Source: an uncultured Clostridia bacterium (GTDB lineage: Bacteria; Bacillota; Clostridia; Lachnospirales; Cellulosilyticaceae). From it: 64,000 bases of DNA. The stretch covers positions 59,489 to 123,488 of the forward strand of contig CAKZUB010000052.1 in assembly GCA_937921505.1 (NCBI GenBank). The letters run 5' to 3'. A program made the translations under genes and the position numbers. The notes under the pieces are model-generated. The model was not told the DNA's origin and did not search any database. It saw nothing but the letters and a program-made list of their open reading frames with translations. Below are positions 47,687 to 56,306 of the stretch, piece after piece. How positions within the stretch are numbered: position 1 is the stretch's first letter; every line of letters starts with the position of its first letter.

Positions 47687-48781
47687 ATGAAAAGAACAAA
47701 GGCAGTTAAAAGAATTTTTGGTATACTCATTATGGCAGCAATGGCAGTTTTAATGACAGGAACAACCTTTGCAGCAAAAACAGATATAGCTATTTATATT
47801 AATAGCAATGTACAAGCCATTCCATCTGAAATGGGTGCTCCATTTATTGACAATCAAGCAAGAACGCAAGTTCCACTTAGATTTGTCAGTGAAAAACTTG
47901 GTCACACTATTAAATGGGATGCAAAGAAACAAGAGGTGTCTATCGATAATAACAAAGTTGTTGTTAAGATTGGAGATTTTAGTGTTAAGACGCCAAATGG
48001 TAATGTAACAATGGATACAGCCCCTGTTGTAATAAACGGAAGAACTTATGTTCCTATTCGTTTTATTGCAGAATGCTTAGGTCACAAAGTGGACTATAAG
48101 TATGCTGGCGGTGTAAACTGCATCCTTATTACAACTGTAGGAACACCTGGCGCTGTAGAAACTCCAGTTGTTGATGAAAATGTTAACCCTGAATACAAAC
48201 CAGGCGATGCACCTACTTATACTCCAAGTCCAAGTGAATATGGTTATAATGAAACTACAAAACATTGGGTAGACTGGGATATTATTGGTTCAAACACAGA
48301 GAATACAACAGTTAGATCAACTGGAGGTACCTGGTTTGGAGATCTTGGATATCTTAACTCACTTGTTGGAAAGTATGGTTATGGACTTGCAGGAGACGGA
48401 CAACTTACTATTGGTGGTAAAAATGCACACTTAGAAACTCAAACTGGTAACAGTTCTACCTACGTTGCAATTGGATACATCAGTGGACAAGAGTACCGTG
48501 AAGTTTGTGCTCGAGGCTGGGTGACTAAGAATAATACAAATCCTACTGAAGGCCAAGTTGTTCAACAAAACATATTGATTGAAAGCATTAAGTATTTTAG
48601 TGCTTCAACAAAAGATGGTGAAGCGATTGTTGCATATGTTGACAAATATATTAACAAGAGCCAATATCCTCCTTTTGGAAAAGATATGACGTTTGGCAGC
48701 ACCAGTGTTCGTTTTAAAAAACGTGAAGCTGGGTGGGGATTCTATGTCATATTTAATGACGCTGGAAGCGGCCGTAAGTAA
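47687..48781 (+). CDS. Secreted protein with N-terminal copper-amine-oxidase-N (stalk) domain
   Basis: A 364-residue exported protein. The signal peptide KRIFGILIMAAMAVLMTGTTFAA follows the ATG at 47687, behind AAAGGAGGA; the ATG at 47648 also has a ribosome site but would add 13 residues before the signal. A CuAO_N1 stalk domain covers about residues 30-145 (AIPSEMGAPFIDNQARTQVPL, RFVSEKLGHTIKW, APVVINGRTYVPIRFIAECLG). The rest (about 165-364) is unknown and Gly/Thr/Asn-rich. It is flanked by phage-like regulators inside the element, so it is cargo. Codon use is richer in G+C than that of its neighbours. Confidence 0.78.
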   Translation: MKRTKAVKRIFGILIMAAMAVLMTGTTFAAKTDIAIYINSNVQAIPSEMGAPFIDNQARTQVPLRFVSEKLGHTIKWDAKKQEVSIDNNKVVVKIGDFSVKTPNGNVTMDTAPVVINGRTYVPIRFIAECLGHKVDYKYAGGVNCILITTVGTPGAVETPVVDENVNPEYKPGDAPTYTPSPSEYGYNETTKHWVDWDIIGSNTENTTVRSTGGTWFGDLGYLNSLVGKYGYGLAGDGQLTIGGKNAHLETQTGNSSTYVAIGYISGQEYREVCARGWVTKNNTNPTEGQVVQQNILIESIKYFSASTKDGEAIVAYVDKYINKSQYPPFGKDMTFGSTSVRFKKREAGWGFYVIFNDAGSGRK

Positions 48782-48812
48782 ATATGATAAGTCCTTATGG
48801 ACTTATCTTGAG
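48782..48812 (+). terminator. Hairpin after the stalk-domain gene
   Basis: GATAAGTCC / GGACTTATC with a four-base loop; T-run weak. A second nested pair, AATTCAAAC...GTTTGAATT (about 48861-48918, with ACACAAGG/CCTTGATGTGT inside), precedes the next gene. Confidence 0.55.
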
Positions 48813-48955
48813 TAACAAAAGACCTTGTAAATAAGGAAAGATACATTGTATTTTATGGCAATTCAAACTTTGAAGATACACACAAGGATACCCTTGATGT
48901 GTTCTCCACGTTTGAATTGAAGTTAGCGTTAAAGATTAGAAAAGGGGAGAAAGAT

Positions 48956-49522
48956 ATGAAAGAAGTTGTTATTGTATTATTTATATTCGGTGCTCTTGGA
49001 GTAGGGGTATTTAAGATAAGAAGAAATTTATATGATAAATATGGCTATGATTTAATGGGAGTTTTAAATAATATACTTGCTTTTGCAACTGCCTTTTTAT
49101 TAGTAGGTGGAGTTTATGCAATGGAGGAATCAATCTTTATAGGAATTATGTGGATGTTAGGAGGAGTGGCTTGCTTAGGGGCACTTGCATATAGACATAT
49201 TAAAAATACAAGTGTAGGTATAGGAACCCTATTTACAATAGCACATATTTTAGCAGTCGCGGGAATAGTAGTTGTATGGGTTGTACTGAAAGCATTAAGA
49301 AATGACGATCAAATAATATTCGGAAATAAAATGCATAATACATCAAACACCAGAAAAAAACCTGTGAAAAGAGGTATGACAGAGGCTGAGTACTATCAAT
49401 CTCAGGGTATAGAAGATGAAATTGAGGCAATACATAGTGATGTACCAAGTTATGAAGGTACCAAAGCTCAAGAAGACTATGCAGCTTATGAAAAAGAGAA
49501 TAAAGAAGCATACTACAATTAA
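48956..49522 (+). CDS. Small membrane protein of unknown function
   Basis: A 188-residue protein with four hydrophobic segments in the first 115 residues (VIVLFIFGALGVGVF; ILAFATAFLLVGGVY; SIFIGIMWMLGGVACLGALAY; GTLFTIAHILAVAGIVVVWVVL) and a charged cytoplasmic tail. No known family. The ATG at 48956 follows AAGGGGAG; the frame is open from 48899. A terminator follows at 49532-49570. Confidence 0.55.
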   Translation: MKEVVIVLFIFGALGVGVFKIRRNLYDKYGYDLMGVLNNILAFATAFLLVGGVYAMEESIFIGIMWMLGGVACLGALAYRHIKNTSVGIGTLFTIAHILAVAGIVVVWVVLKALRNDDQIIFGNKMHNTSNTRKKPVKRGMTEAEYYQSQGIEDEIEAIHSDVPSYEGTKAQEDYAAYEKENKEAYYN

Positions 49523-49531
49523 AACAATAGA

Positions 49532-49571
49532 GAATAAGCCTAATCAATTACCGGATTAGGTTTATTTTTTT
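49532..49571 (+). terminator. Intrinsic terminator
   Basis: AATAAGCCTAATC / GATTAGGTTTATT with a T-run. Confidence 0.85.
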
Positions 49572-49701
49572 GTAATGATTTAAATAATACCTTATTCCAT
49601 AATAAGTAAAAGTAGTGTTATATTATAGAGTCCTTTTATCTATAATACATAAATTTAAAACAAGGAAGGATTTATAAAAGGATAAAGGGAGGACTTTTTT
49701 T

Positions 49702-50310
49702 ATGGAAAAAAACGTGAGGGAACGAGCAGAAAAATACGGAATCGAATCATTATTCGATATTGAAGCATTTAGTCTATTAACAGGAGTTAAAGAAGATTTA
49801 TTAGGAGAATTTCATAGCATTAAAGAACTTAAGGAGGGATACCTAGGGCTTAACTTAAGTCGTCTGCAAAAACAGAAACTAGAGTCTTTCTTTGAACTTT
49901 CTAAAAGAGTAAGTGCGCAAATGGTTGGAGAAGTAACTAAGATAATAAGTCCATATGATGTCTACAAACTTGTTAAGTGGGATATGATAGATTTACAAAA
50001 AGAAGAGTTTAGAATTATTCTGCTTAATGCCAAATGTAAGGTTATTGCAACTAGAAAAGTGTCAGAGGGAAGTTTGACTGCTTCGATTGTTCATCCAAGA
50101 GAGGTATTCAAGGAGGCTATTTTACAGTCTGCTTATAGTCTAATAGCAGTACATAATCATCCGAGTGGAGACCCAATGCCTAGTAAAGAAGACATTAGTA
50201 TCACCACAAGGCTTAAGCAAGTGGGGGATATGGTAGGAATACCACTTGTTGACCATGTAATTGTTGCGAAAGAAGGGTATAAATCTTTAAAAGAAGAGGG
50301 GCATATTTAA
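49702..50310 (+). CDS. radC: RadC-family JAB-domain protein
   Basis: A 202-residue RadC-like protein. A short helix-hairpin-type N-terminus is followed by a JAB1/MPN domain (about 75-200) with the metal motif HNHPSGDPMPSKED. RadC is not firmly linked to DNA repair; short versions like this one are common on phages, plasmids and islands, where the metalloprotease-like domain is presumed to act in element biology or anti-restriction. GGGAGGA precedes the ATG. Its TAA overlaps the ATG of a 34-codon ORF by one base. Confidence 0.9.
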   Translation: MEKNVRERAEKYGIESLFDIEAFSLLTGVKEDLLGEFHSIKELKEGYLGLNLSRLQKQKLESFFELSKRVSAQMVGEVTKIISPYDVYKLVKWDMIDLQKEEFRIILLNAKCKVIATRKVSEGSLTASIVHPREVFKEAILQSAYSLIAVHNHPSGDPMPSKEDISITTRLKQVGDMVGIPLVDHVIVAKEGYKSLKEEGHI

Positions 50311-50414
50311 TGGACAACTTAGATTTTGACCTTTTTATGGAGGAAATAGCACAGGAAGTTTTTAAAAGCAATTATTCAGAAATAGAGAATATGTACTTGA
50401 ATATAGTTGGATAA
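50310..50414 (+). CDS. 34-residue protein coupled to RadC
   Basis: Starts on the last base of the radC stop (TAATG) and encodes MDNLDFDLFMEEIAQEVFKS plus 14 residues. It is acidic and may be helical. The overlap suggests translational coupling. Too short for family assignment; it could be chance, but a terminator follows immediately, as expected at an operon end. Confidence 0.45.
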   Translation: MDNLDFDLFMEEIAQEVFKSNYSEIENMYLNIVG

Positions 50415-50422
50415 TATATAAA

Positions 50423-50452
50423 TGGAACTGAGATAACTCAGTTCTTTTTTAT
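50423..50452 (+). terminator. Intrinsic terminator after radC unit
   Basis: GAACTGAG / CTCAGTTC with a short loop and seven T residues. Confidence 0.85.
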
Positions 50453-50489
50453 TGATAGGCCTACTACTTAAGTGAACCAAAGACCATAA

Positions 50490-50803
50490 GTTGGTACTCA
50501 AGCCAAAAGGCATGGTGCGGAGCAATTTTTTCGAAGTATGAGAAAAAATAATGCTGATCCCGTAGGGTTTGGCGCATCTTAGCGACTGTAAGGAGGCTAA
50601 GACGAGAACTATCTTAGCCCAATGCAAGCGGAGTGAAGCATTTGGCTTAGATAGTCGAAGGAGTACCAACCATAGCAGGTGTGTTGTGAGGATTATATAT
50701 ATACTTTGATAATCATAAGGTGTAGAGGATTTTAATAGATGAAGTAAGTATGTCGGTAAATGTTTTGATAAAAATGACACGAGAGCAAAGCGTGTTTTTT
50801 TTA
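50490..50803 (+). ncRNA. Candidate structured non-coding RNA
   Basis: GTTGGTACTC (50490-50499) pairs perfectly with GAGTACCAAC (50661-50670) and encloses four helices: GCCAAA/TTTGGC (50502-50507/50568-50573) with an inner AGCA..TTTTTT stem; TCTTAGC/GCTAAGA (50577-50583/50596-50602), whose loop holds AAGGAG; and a long hairpin 50608-50625/50638-50655 with 16 of 18 pairs. It lies between two terminators, the second at 50777-50803 (ACACG/CGTGT plus eight T). Only short stop-rich frames run through it. It matches no riboswitch, intron or retron signature I know. The strand is inferred from the downstream terminator. Confidence 0.55.
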
Positions 50804-50847
50804 TTAGAGTTATGTTAATGCATATTATGAGGGAGGAGGTGGTTTGA

Positions 50848-51678
50848 ATGAGTAAAAGCGAAAAAATGAAGCTCAATTGGAACAATCAAACGTTGGTAAA
50901 CGTAGGTAATTATTTGCACTATTCAGAGGGAAGGCTTGATAAAGAAGAATTGATAAAACAAGGAACAAAAACCTTATTTTATCAGCTTAAAAAAAGTGGT
51001 TATATAAAAGAAGTAGAAAATAGTAGAAATATGTTTAAAGCGACAGAAAAGTTTAAAAGACAGTATAGAAGTAACGTGAATTCAGGAGCGACATGGGGGG
51101 GAGCTGGTTCGAGTAATCATGCCTCGGGCATGGCACAAATAGTTAAGTTATTGCCAGAAAGAGTTGTTCGAGATCATTCCATTAAAACAGAAGAGGCTTT
51201 AAAAGAGGAATTAAGAGATTTTAAAGAAACGGAAATATTTAAAAATAGAGTAGAAGAACAGAAAGACAACTATACATTTTTTCGCGATAAAGCTGCCCGT
51301 GATTATGATGAAAAAATTATATCAAGAGCTGAGTATGAATTAAAGCTTGAGAGAGCTAGATTTTTAGAAAATGTACTTGCTGATGATAAAGGAGTTTCTG
51401 TGGTAGACATGGAGACAGTATTACATAAAGAAGAAGTAGCAGTACTAAGAGAAAAGCTAGAGGAAATGTCACAGTTAGCAAATAGTGAAAGAGAGAAAGG
51501 TTACTGGATAAGGGCGGTTAATGTACTGAAATTAGTAGAAAGCACAGTAGATGTAACGACTATTTCAATAGGGATAGAGGTTGTTACAAGTAATTACTCG
51601 GATGCGGACATACAAGCAAAAATGAATTATGCGACTCTGTGTGACAAAATTATTATTTTGGTGCCTGCAGCAGCATAA
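50848..51678 (+). CDS. Unknown protein with a possible PD-(D/E)XK-like C-terminus
   Basis: A 276-residue soluble protein behind GGAGGAGGTGG. The N-terminal part is helical and basic (LFYQLKKSGYIKEVENSRNM, like a winged helix), the middle is coiled coil (about 130-200), and the C-terminus reads ISIGIEVVTSNYSDADIQAK, then MNYATLCDKIIILVP, which has the strand-E...K-helix-strand look of restriction-like nuclease folds. That fold call is weak inference. The next gene, 63 bases downstream, also has a winged-helix-like N-terminus, so the two may function together in replication or mobilisation. Confidence 0.5.
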   Translation: MSKSEKMKLNWNNQTLVNVGNYLHYSEGRLDKEELIKQGTKTLFYQLKKSGYIKEVENSRNMFKATEKFKRQYRSNVNSGATWGGAGSSNHASGMAQIVKLLPERVVRDHSIKTEEALKEELRDFKETEIFKNRVEEQKDNYTFFRDKAARDYDEKIISRAEYELKLERARFLENVLADDKGVSVVDMETVLHKEEVAVLREKLEEMSQLANSEREKGYWIRAVNVLKLVESTVDVTTISIGIEVVTSNYSDADIQAKMNYATLCDKIIILVPAAA

Positions 51679-51741
51679 TATTATATTTTATTAGAAAGTG
51701 TGTATTATACCATTAGTTTAAAAAAAGGAGGAGGCGTATCA

Positions 51742-53241
51742 ATGCAAGCATTTTATAATATATATGAAAAACGAAAAAAGGAAGAAGAAAGGTTATTTCA
51801 AAAAGATATTTTTGAAGGAATCAGTTTTACAACCTTATCTAAAGAGAATAGAGTTTATTTGCAAGTAGTTTATATTTGCTATAATGTCCCTTGGAGAACG
51901 ATTAAGCTTTTAATGATGCCGTTCTACGGTGAACATGGATTTGCAAAGGCTACAAGTAAACTTATTAAAGAGGGATGGCTGTATAAAGAAAAGATTGGAG
52001 GAGAAAATGTTCTAGCCCTTACGAGAAAGACTATGCAGGTAGTTCATCCTGAAATGTCAAATGTAGAGAAAGTATCTATTAAAGAAGGAAGTCTTGGATT
52101 TAATAAGGCTAGAAGTATGCTAATAGCATCGTATATTTTAGCACGATACAGACAATTTCTCATATTAAGCTTTAACAGTCTATCAAAAGAAGAAAGACAT
52201 GAATATATTAAGAATCAGTATATTATTTACATACAGTATAGAAAGTTTGTTGAGCTAAACAGCAAAGAAAAAGAGAAATTTATTAAAGAATGGGGATTGA
52301 CAGAACAAGAGAAGGAGTTATTGACGTTAGGCAAAGTACAAAGGATGAATGTAAAGGCTATTAAGCTTTTTGTCAACAAATATTCATTTTCTACCAATCA
52401 AGATTATTTAGATTTTCTAAAAGTATATAAAGAGAAACTTAATACAATAGAATGCTTTTATCTCCTACGAGATTTGAAATTAAATTACAAAAAAACATTT
52501 GATATGCTTCAAGTTCTAAATGAGATGCCGAGCAATTTTGTAGAAATAGGTTTCAAGGATAAATTTTTCAATTTATTTTTAAGCACCCATCTTAATGTAC
52601 AGGTGTGTAAAGCAGAATGTGTTCATGAGAAATTAACAGGAGTTAAACAAATCATAGAAGGGTGTTTAAGAAGAAATTTGCAGCAGCTTAAAGAAGAGGT
52701 GGAAAATAAAAGTGCCATGCAAGAAAATCAAAAAACAGAAAGCGTATTAAATAGAAAATCAAGTTTAGAAGCTTGTCTTAAGAAAGTTAGTCAGCAGCTC
52801 GAAGAAGTATATAGAACAAAACTTCTTATAGTAAATGATGAACAAGGAAAAAAGCTTCAAGTTTCATTTGATAGGTTAAAGCAAAATGGTATCTTTATTA
52901 AAAACTTCAGATTAAAAGGAAGTGAGGCCTATATAGAATGGGTAATACTTGATAATGTATCAGATGGATTAAAGGGCAACCTAATAGCTCATAGAGTTTT
53001 TATGTTGGATAGCTTTATGAGTATTCTTTTCAAACTAGGAGCTCAAGTGACTTATTCAGTAAGAGTTGCAACTTATTCCTTAGAAAGAAAAGAACTGTTG
53101 AATAAGGAAGTGGTTCAAACTAAAAAGAAACTGCAAGGTTTTAAGGGGCAATTTGCCCTCTTAGAGATAGAAATATTTGAGCCAATACAAGATCTAGAAG
53201 CTAAGTATACATTTTGGCAAAATTTTATTACTATTTTATAA
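51742..53241 (+). CDS. Unknown protein with winged-helix-like N-terminus
   Basis: A 499-residue soluble protein. Residues about 25-105 resemble the winged helix of replication-relaxation (MobC-like) proteins: LQVVYICYNVPWRTIKLLMM, ATSKLIKEGWLYKEKIGGEN. The middle is helical, and a coiled coil spans about 320-370. The C-terminus has alternating strands. AAGGAGGAGG sets the start at 51742; the frame is open from 51700. Family membership is uncertain. It may form an operon with the upstream gene. Confidence 0.5.
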   Translation: MQAFYNIYEKRKKEEERLFQKDIFEGISFTTLSKENRVYLQVVYICYNVPWRTIKLLMMPFYGEHGFAKATSKLIKEGWLYKEKIGGENVLALTRKTMQVVHPEMSNVEKVSIKEGSLGFNKARSMLIASYILARYRQFLILSFNSLSKEERHEYIKNQYIIYIQYRKFVELNSKEKEKFIKEWGLTEQEKELLTLGKVQRMNVKAIKLFVNKYSFSTNQDYLDFLKVYKEKLNTIECFYLLRDLKLNYKKTFDMLQVLNEMPSNFVEIGFKDKFFNLFLSTHLNVQVCKAECVHEKLTGVKQIIEGCLRRNLQQLKEEVENKSAMQENQKTESVLNRKSSLEACLKKVSQQLEEVYRTKLLIVNDEQGKKLQVSFDRLKQNGIFIKNFRLKGSEAYIEWVILDNVSDGLKGNLIAHRVFMLDSFMSILFKLGAQVTYSVRVATYSLERKELLNKEVVQTKKKLQGFKGQFALLEIEIFEPIQDLEAKYTFWQNFITIL

Positions 53242-53279
53242 AAGTTTTTAGGAATATATTTTGAAGTATTATCTATAAT

Positions 53280-53450
53280 GTGATATGACCAAAGGGGTTC
53301 CCTCCCCTAGGTCATCCATAAAACAGACTCATAAAGCAGGAAAGAATTTTATCAGGCTTTAAAGTATTAAAAGGTAAAAGATTTAAAAGTTAAAAGAACT
53401 TAACAAGGTAGAAGCTCATTCCGTAACTGGAAGTGAGCTTTTTTTTGTGA
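53280..53450 (+). ncRNA. Possible small structured transcript
   Basis: A hairpin TGACC..AGGGG/CCCCT..GGTCA (53285-53314) is followed by 90 bases of AT-rich DNA and a terminator AGCTCATTCC / GGAAGTGAGCT with eight T residues (53412-53447). This could be the long 3' UTR of the preceding gene or a small RNA. No ORF is supported between 53242 and 53581. Confidence 0.35.
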
Positions 53451-53581
53451 AATTACAAAAGTCCCTTGCTTTTGGTAAATCAAAATAAAGAAATTAAGGA
53501 ATACGACACACTTTAGTTATTAAAAACACACCTTCTGCTTAACATATGAAAACTAAAAAATAGCGAAAGGGGTGTTGCTAA

Positions 53582-54232
53582 ATGAGTAGCATTACACATC
53601 AAAAAATATTATTACAATCTTTAATTCAAGAGGATTTATTCACTTATTGCAAAAGAAAGGTAGGAGAAGAAGAGGCCAATATTCTAAAAGGTATTATGAG
53701 TGATGAGGTGAGGGTGTGGTTTGCAAGCAATGAAGTATGTTTTAGAAAAGAGAATAGAAGCGAATTAGATTTTGCCCAGGCACTTGTGCTGGATAAAATT
53801 GTTTTACATTGGTTAAAAGATTATTTTATAAGAGAACACAGGTTAGAACTCACTCTTAATGGATGCGACAGAATTAATACCTTAGTTAATCATAAGGTTA
53901 CTTGTGACCCTGATTTTATAATAAAAAGCAAGGATATCTATATTGAAGAGATAACTTCTTATGATGGAATAGTAAGGGCAACAGGAGCATTACATCTAAG
54001 ATATTCTAAAGGACAAACTTTAAAGAGGTTAGCTGAAGAGAAGAAAGTCTATATTATGGTTTTAGATGTTCCAACAAAGAGCTATACGTTAGTAGAAGTT
54101 AAGGTAGACACACCTATGTATTTGATAGAGAAAATTGAGAAATTTGGAGGAAAAAAGGGATTTGGGATGGACATTGGAGATAATGGTTATAAAAAACTTA
54201 AAAGCTCAGTTGAAATGAGATCTGCATCATGA
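53582..54232 (+). CDS. Possible PD-(D/E)XK-like nuclease-fold protein
   Basis: A 216-residue soluble protein behind AAAGGGGTG. The region VTCDPDFIIKSKDIYIEEIT (about 100-119), followed by a helix with LRYSKGQTLKRLAEEKKVY, then IMVLDVP, has the D...E-x-T, helix and strand pattern of restriction-endonuclease-like folds, though the usual lysine of ExK is a threonine. This is a pattern call, not a confirmed family. It shares a 4-base ATGA overlap with the next gene. Confidence 0.45.
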   Translation: MSSITHQKILLQSLIQEDLFTYCKRKVGEEEANILKGIMSDEVRVWFASNEVCFRKENRSELDFAQALVLDKIVLHWLKDYFIREHRLELTLNGCDRINTLVNHKVTCDPDFIIKSKDIYIEEITSYDGIVRATGALHLRYSKGQTLKRLAEEKKVYIMVLDVPTKSYTLVEVKVDTPMYLIEKIEKFGGKKGFGMDIGDNGYKKLKSSVEMRSAS

Positions 54233-54474
54233 GAGTAGAAAAGATGCTTGAAAAATTGATAGGGCTTTCTTTAAATGAAAAGTTTGTAGAACAAATTTAT
54301 ATAATCTACGAAGAATCATTATGCAGTATTCATACCTCTTGGTGCATGGAGACATTCAAAAAAGAAGATGGCTGCCATTACATATATGGAGATAATATCG
54401 ATAGTCCCATTATTGGAATTATGATTAAGAATGGTCAAGTTGTGAAAGCATGGGAATATACAGAATGTCTTTAG
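54229..54474 (+). CDS. Unknown small protein coupled to the nuclease-like gene
   Basis: An 81-residue acidic protein overlapping the preceding stop by ATGA, so it is translationally coupled. It has mixed helix and strand character (IYIIYEESLCSIHTSWCMETF; SPIIGIMIKNGQVVKAWEY) and no recognised domain. As the downstream partner of a possible nuclease it could be an immunity or regulatory partner; this is only position-based. Confidence 0.5.
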   Translation: MRVEKMLEKLIGLSLNEKFVEQIYIIYEESLCSIHTSWCMETFKKEDGCHYIYGDNIDSPIIGIMIKNGQVVKAWEYTECL

Positions 54475-54552
54475 ATTCTTTGAGCCAAAATAGCATAGCC
54501 ATCCGCAGGGGTCCTTTTACAAGTGAATGAGTCAATGCTAAAATAACCACAT

Positions 54553-54601
54553 AGAGAAGGCGACGGGAACAGAATGTCTTTGAGTTCCCGTCGCCTTCTC
54601 T
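54553..54601. terminator. 18-bp perfect G+C-rich hairpin
   Basis: AGAGAAGGCGACGGGAAC (54553-54570) is exactly complementary to 54584-54601, with a 13-base loop. It is far more G+C-rich than its surroundings. No T-run; it may be a terminator, a transcript-protecting structure or a DNA site. The rest of 54475-54809 holds nothing I can name. Confidence 0.5.
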
Positions 54602-54809
54602 CATTTTAATGGAGCATTTACGAAAAGCTTGTCAAAGGTGGCGGAGAATAGTCGAAAAATTTAACTTAGAGAGAAAATAAAGTTGAATTAGTGTGTTTTT
54701 ACTTTTATAATAGACTTATAAGCTTGAAAATATTGTAAAGAATTGATTTAAAGAATATAGAGACAGATTAACAAATAATTTCATATAAAGAAGGGATGTT
54801 GGCGCTTAA

Positions 54810-56225
54810 ATGAGAGATACTTGGATTGTTACAGAATTACATCAAAATATTATGGATTTGGCTATATTAAGAGGATATGATTTGAATTGGGAAGACTTTC
54901 ATTGGCTATCAGACAAACAACTAAAAGAATTAGAAAAATGGTTAACGAAAGATATGAGTATTGATATACCTGCATATCCTGATACTGATATTTTAGATAT
55001 CTACCTTCTGACTAAGATGAAAAAAAATCCATCACTTGTTTCTGATCTAACTCCTTATATAGAGAAAAAATTTGGTTTTTATGAAAAAATACGTATACTA
55101 AGAGGATTAGAGGATAAGCTTGATATTGCGCTGTATGCCGATCCCAAATATAACTCTTTTCAAATGAGTGAGATTATATATGGATTAAAAGGAGGTATAG
55201 ATGTAACTTGCTATACAGACCCCTTACTACATCCCGGTGAAATGAGTGATATAGAATACCAACTTCGTGAACAGAAGAGAAAACAAGAAGAGAAAGAAAA
55301 GCATATTTTAAGCGCTAAGGATAAGAAGTTAATTAATGAAATCAAAGATGAAGAAATATCGGACATTTTAAAAGCGAAGGGTTTGGATATGAGTGAATTT
55401 AAAAAGTCACAGATAAAGCAGTTAAAATATGGCCTAGTTGATTCATTAGATATTTCTTTATATGCAGATACTAAGTTCAATGACAAACAGATGAATCAAA
55501 TAAGATTGGGGGTAGCCAGTAATTTAGATGTATCTCGATATGCTGACAGTAGATATAATTCTTCTCAAATGTATCAGATAAGAGAAGGCTTAAATGAGGA
55601 TCTAGATATAAGCTTTTATTCAGACTATCAATTTAAGTGGGAGGAAATGGAAGAAATAAGAGAAGGTTTACAAGAAAAATTAGATGTGAGTACATATGCA
55701 TTACTGGAGCTTAATTGTATGCAAATGCATCAAATCAGATTAGGACTAAAAGCGGGGCTTGATGTTTCTAAGTTTAACTCTTCAAAATATAATTGCAAGC
55801 AAATGTATCAAATCAGATTAGGAGTATCAGATAAAGTGGATATTAATATATTTGCAGACCCAAAATTTAGCAGCTCACAAATGGAACAGATTAGACTTGG
55901 ATTAAGAGCAAACTTAGATGTTTCTTGTTATGCAGATGAGACATTTGAAGCGGGTCAAATGGAGCTAATAAGACAAGGTTTAAAAGAAAATTTAGATGTT
56001 CACTATTATTCATCACCAAAGTTTAATGAGTATCAGATGAAGCAAATTATGCAAGGGTTAAAAAAGGGGCTGGATATTACTTATTATGCTGATGATAATT
56101 TTGATATTAAGCAGATGAAAGAAATATATAAGGGACTAGAGAAGGGGTTAGATGTATCGTCATATGCCGATGTGAAATATACAGCTAAAGAAATGGAAAA
56201 GGCTAGGAAAGCTCTGCTTAAGTAG
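54810..56225 (+). CDS. Protein of tandem 26-residue repeats
   Basis: A 471-residue soluble protein. Residues 201-460 contain ten contiguous 26-residue repeats with consensus QMxQIRxGLxxxLDVSxYADxxF and three to four variable residues; two or three degenerate copies precede them (from about 92), split by a charged insert (about 145-200). Every unit should form a short helix and turn, so the protein is a solenoid for binding. Proteins with this repeat occur in clostridial mobile elements; the function is unknown to me. The unit length is constant, suggesting structural constraint. The ribosome site GAAGGGA is distant from the ATG. Confidence 0.7.
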   Translation: MRDTWIVTELHQNIMDLAILRGYDLNWEDFHWLSDKQLKELEKWLTKDMSIDIPAYPDTDILDIYLLTKMKKNPSLVSDLTPYIEKKFGFYEKIRILRGLEDKLDIALYADPKYNSFQMSEIIYGLKGGIDVTCYTDPLLHPGEMSDIEYQLREQKRKQEEKEKHILSAKDKKLINEIKDEEISDILKAKGLDMSEFKKSQIKQLKYGLVDSLDISLYADTKFNDKQMNQIRLGVASNLDVSRYADSRYNSSQMYQIREGLNEDLDISFYSDYQFKWEEMEEIREGLQEKLDVSTYALLELNCMQMHQIRLGLKAGLDVSKFNSSKYNCKQMYQIRLGVSDKVDINIFADPKFSSSQMEQIRLGLRANLDVSCYADETFEAGQMELIRQGLKENLDVHYYSSPKFNEYQMKQIMQGLKKGLDITYYADDNFDIKQMKEIYKGLEKGLDVSSYADVKYTAKEMEKARKALLK

Positions 56226-56306
56226 AACATATCCATAAATAAGTTTTGAAATTATTAATAAGTAGTTGTTAGGTAGCTTTAATGTCAAAAGAAGAAAGGA
56301 AAAAGA

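Noticed and set aside
50490..50670. Retron or group II intron
   Set aside because: No reverse transcriptase gene anywhere in the window and no domain V or intron boundary sequence; the helices do not match the msr-msd layout.
50376..50885. A 169-codon open frame on the minus strand over the structured RNA region
   Set aside because: It has no ribosome site, contains runs of Leu/Ser typical of antisense frames, and covers terminators and paired helices; the RNA structure explains the region better.
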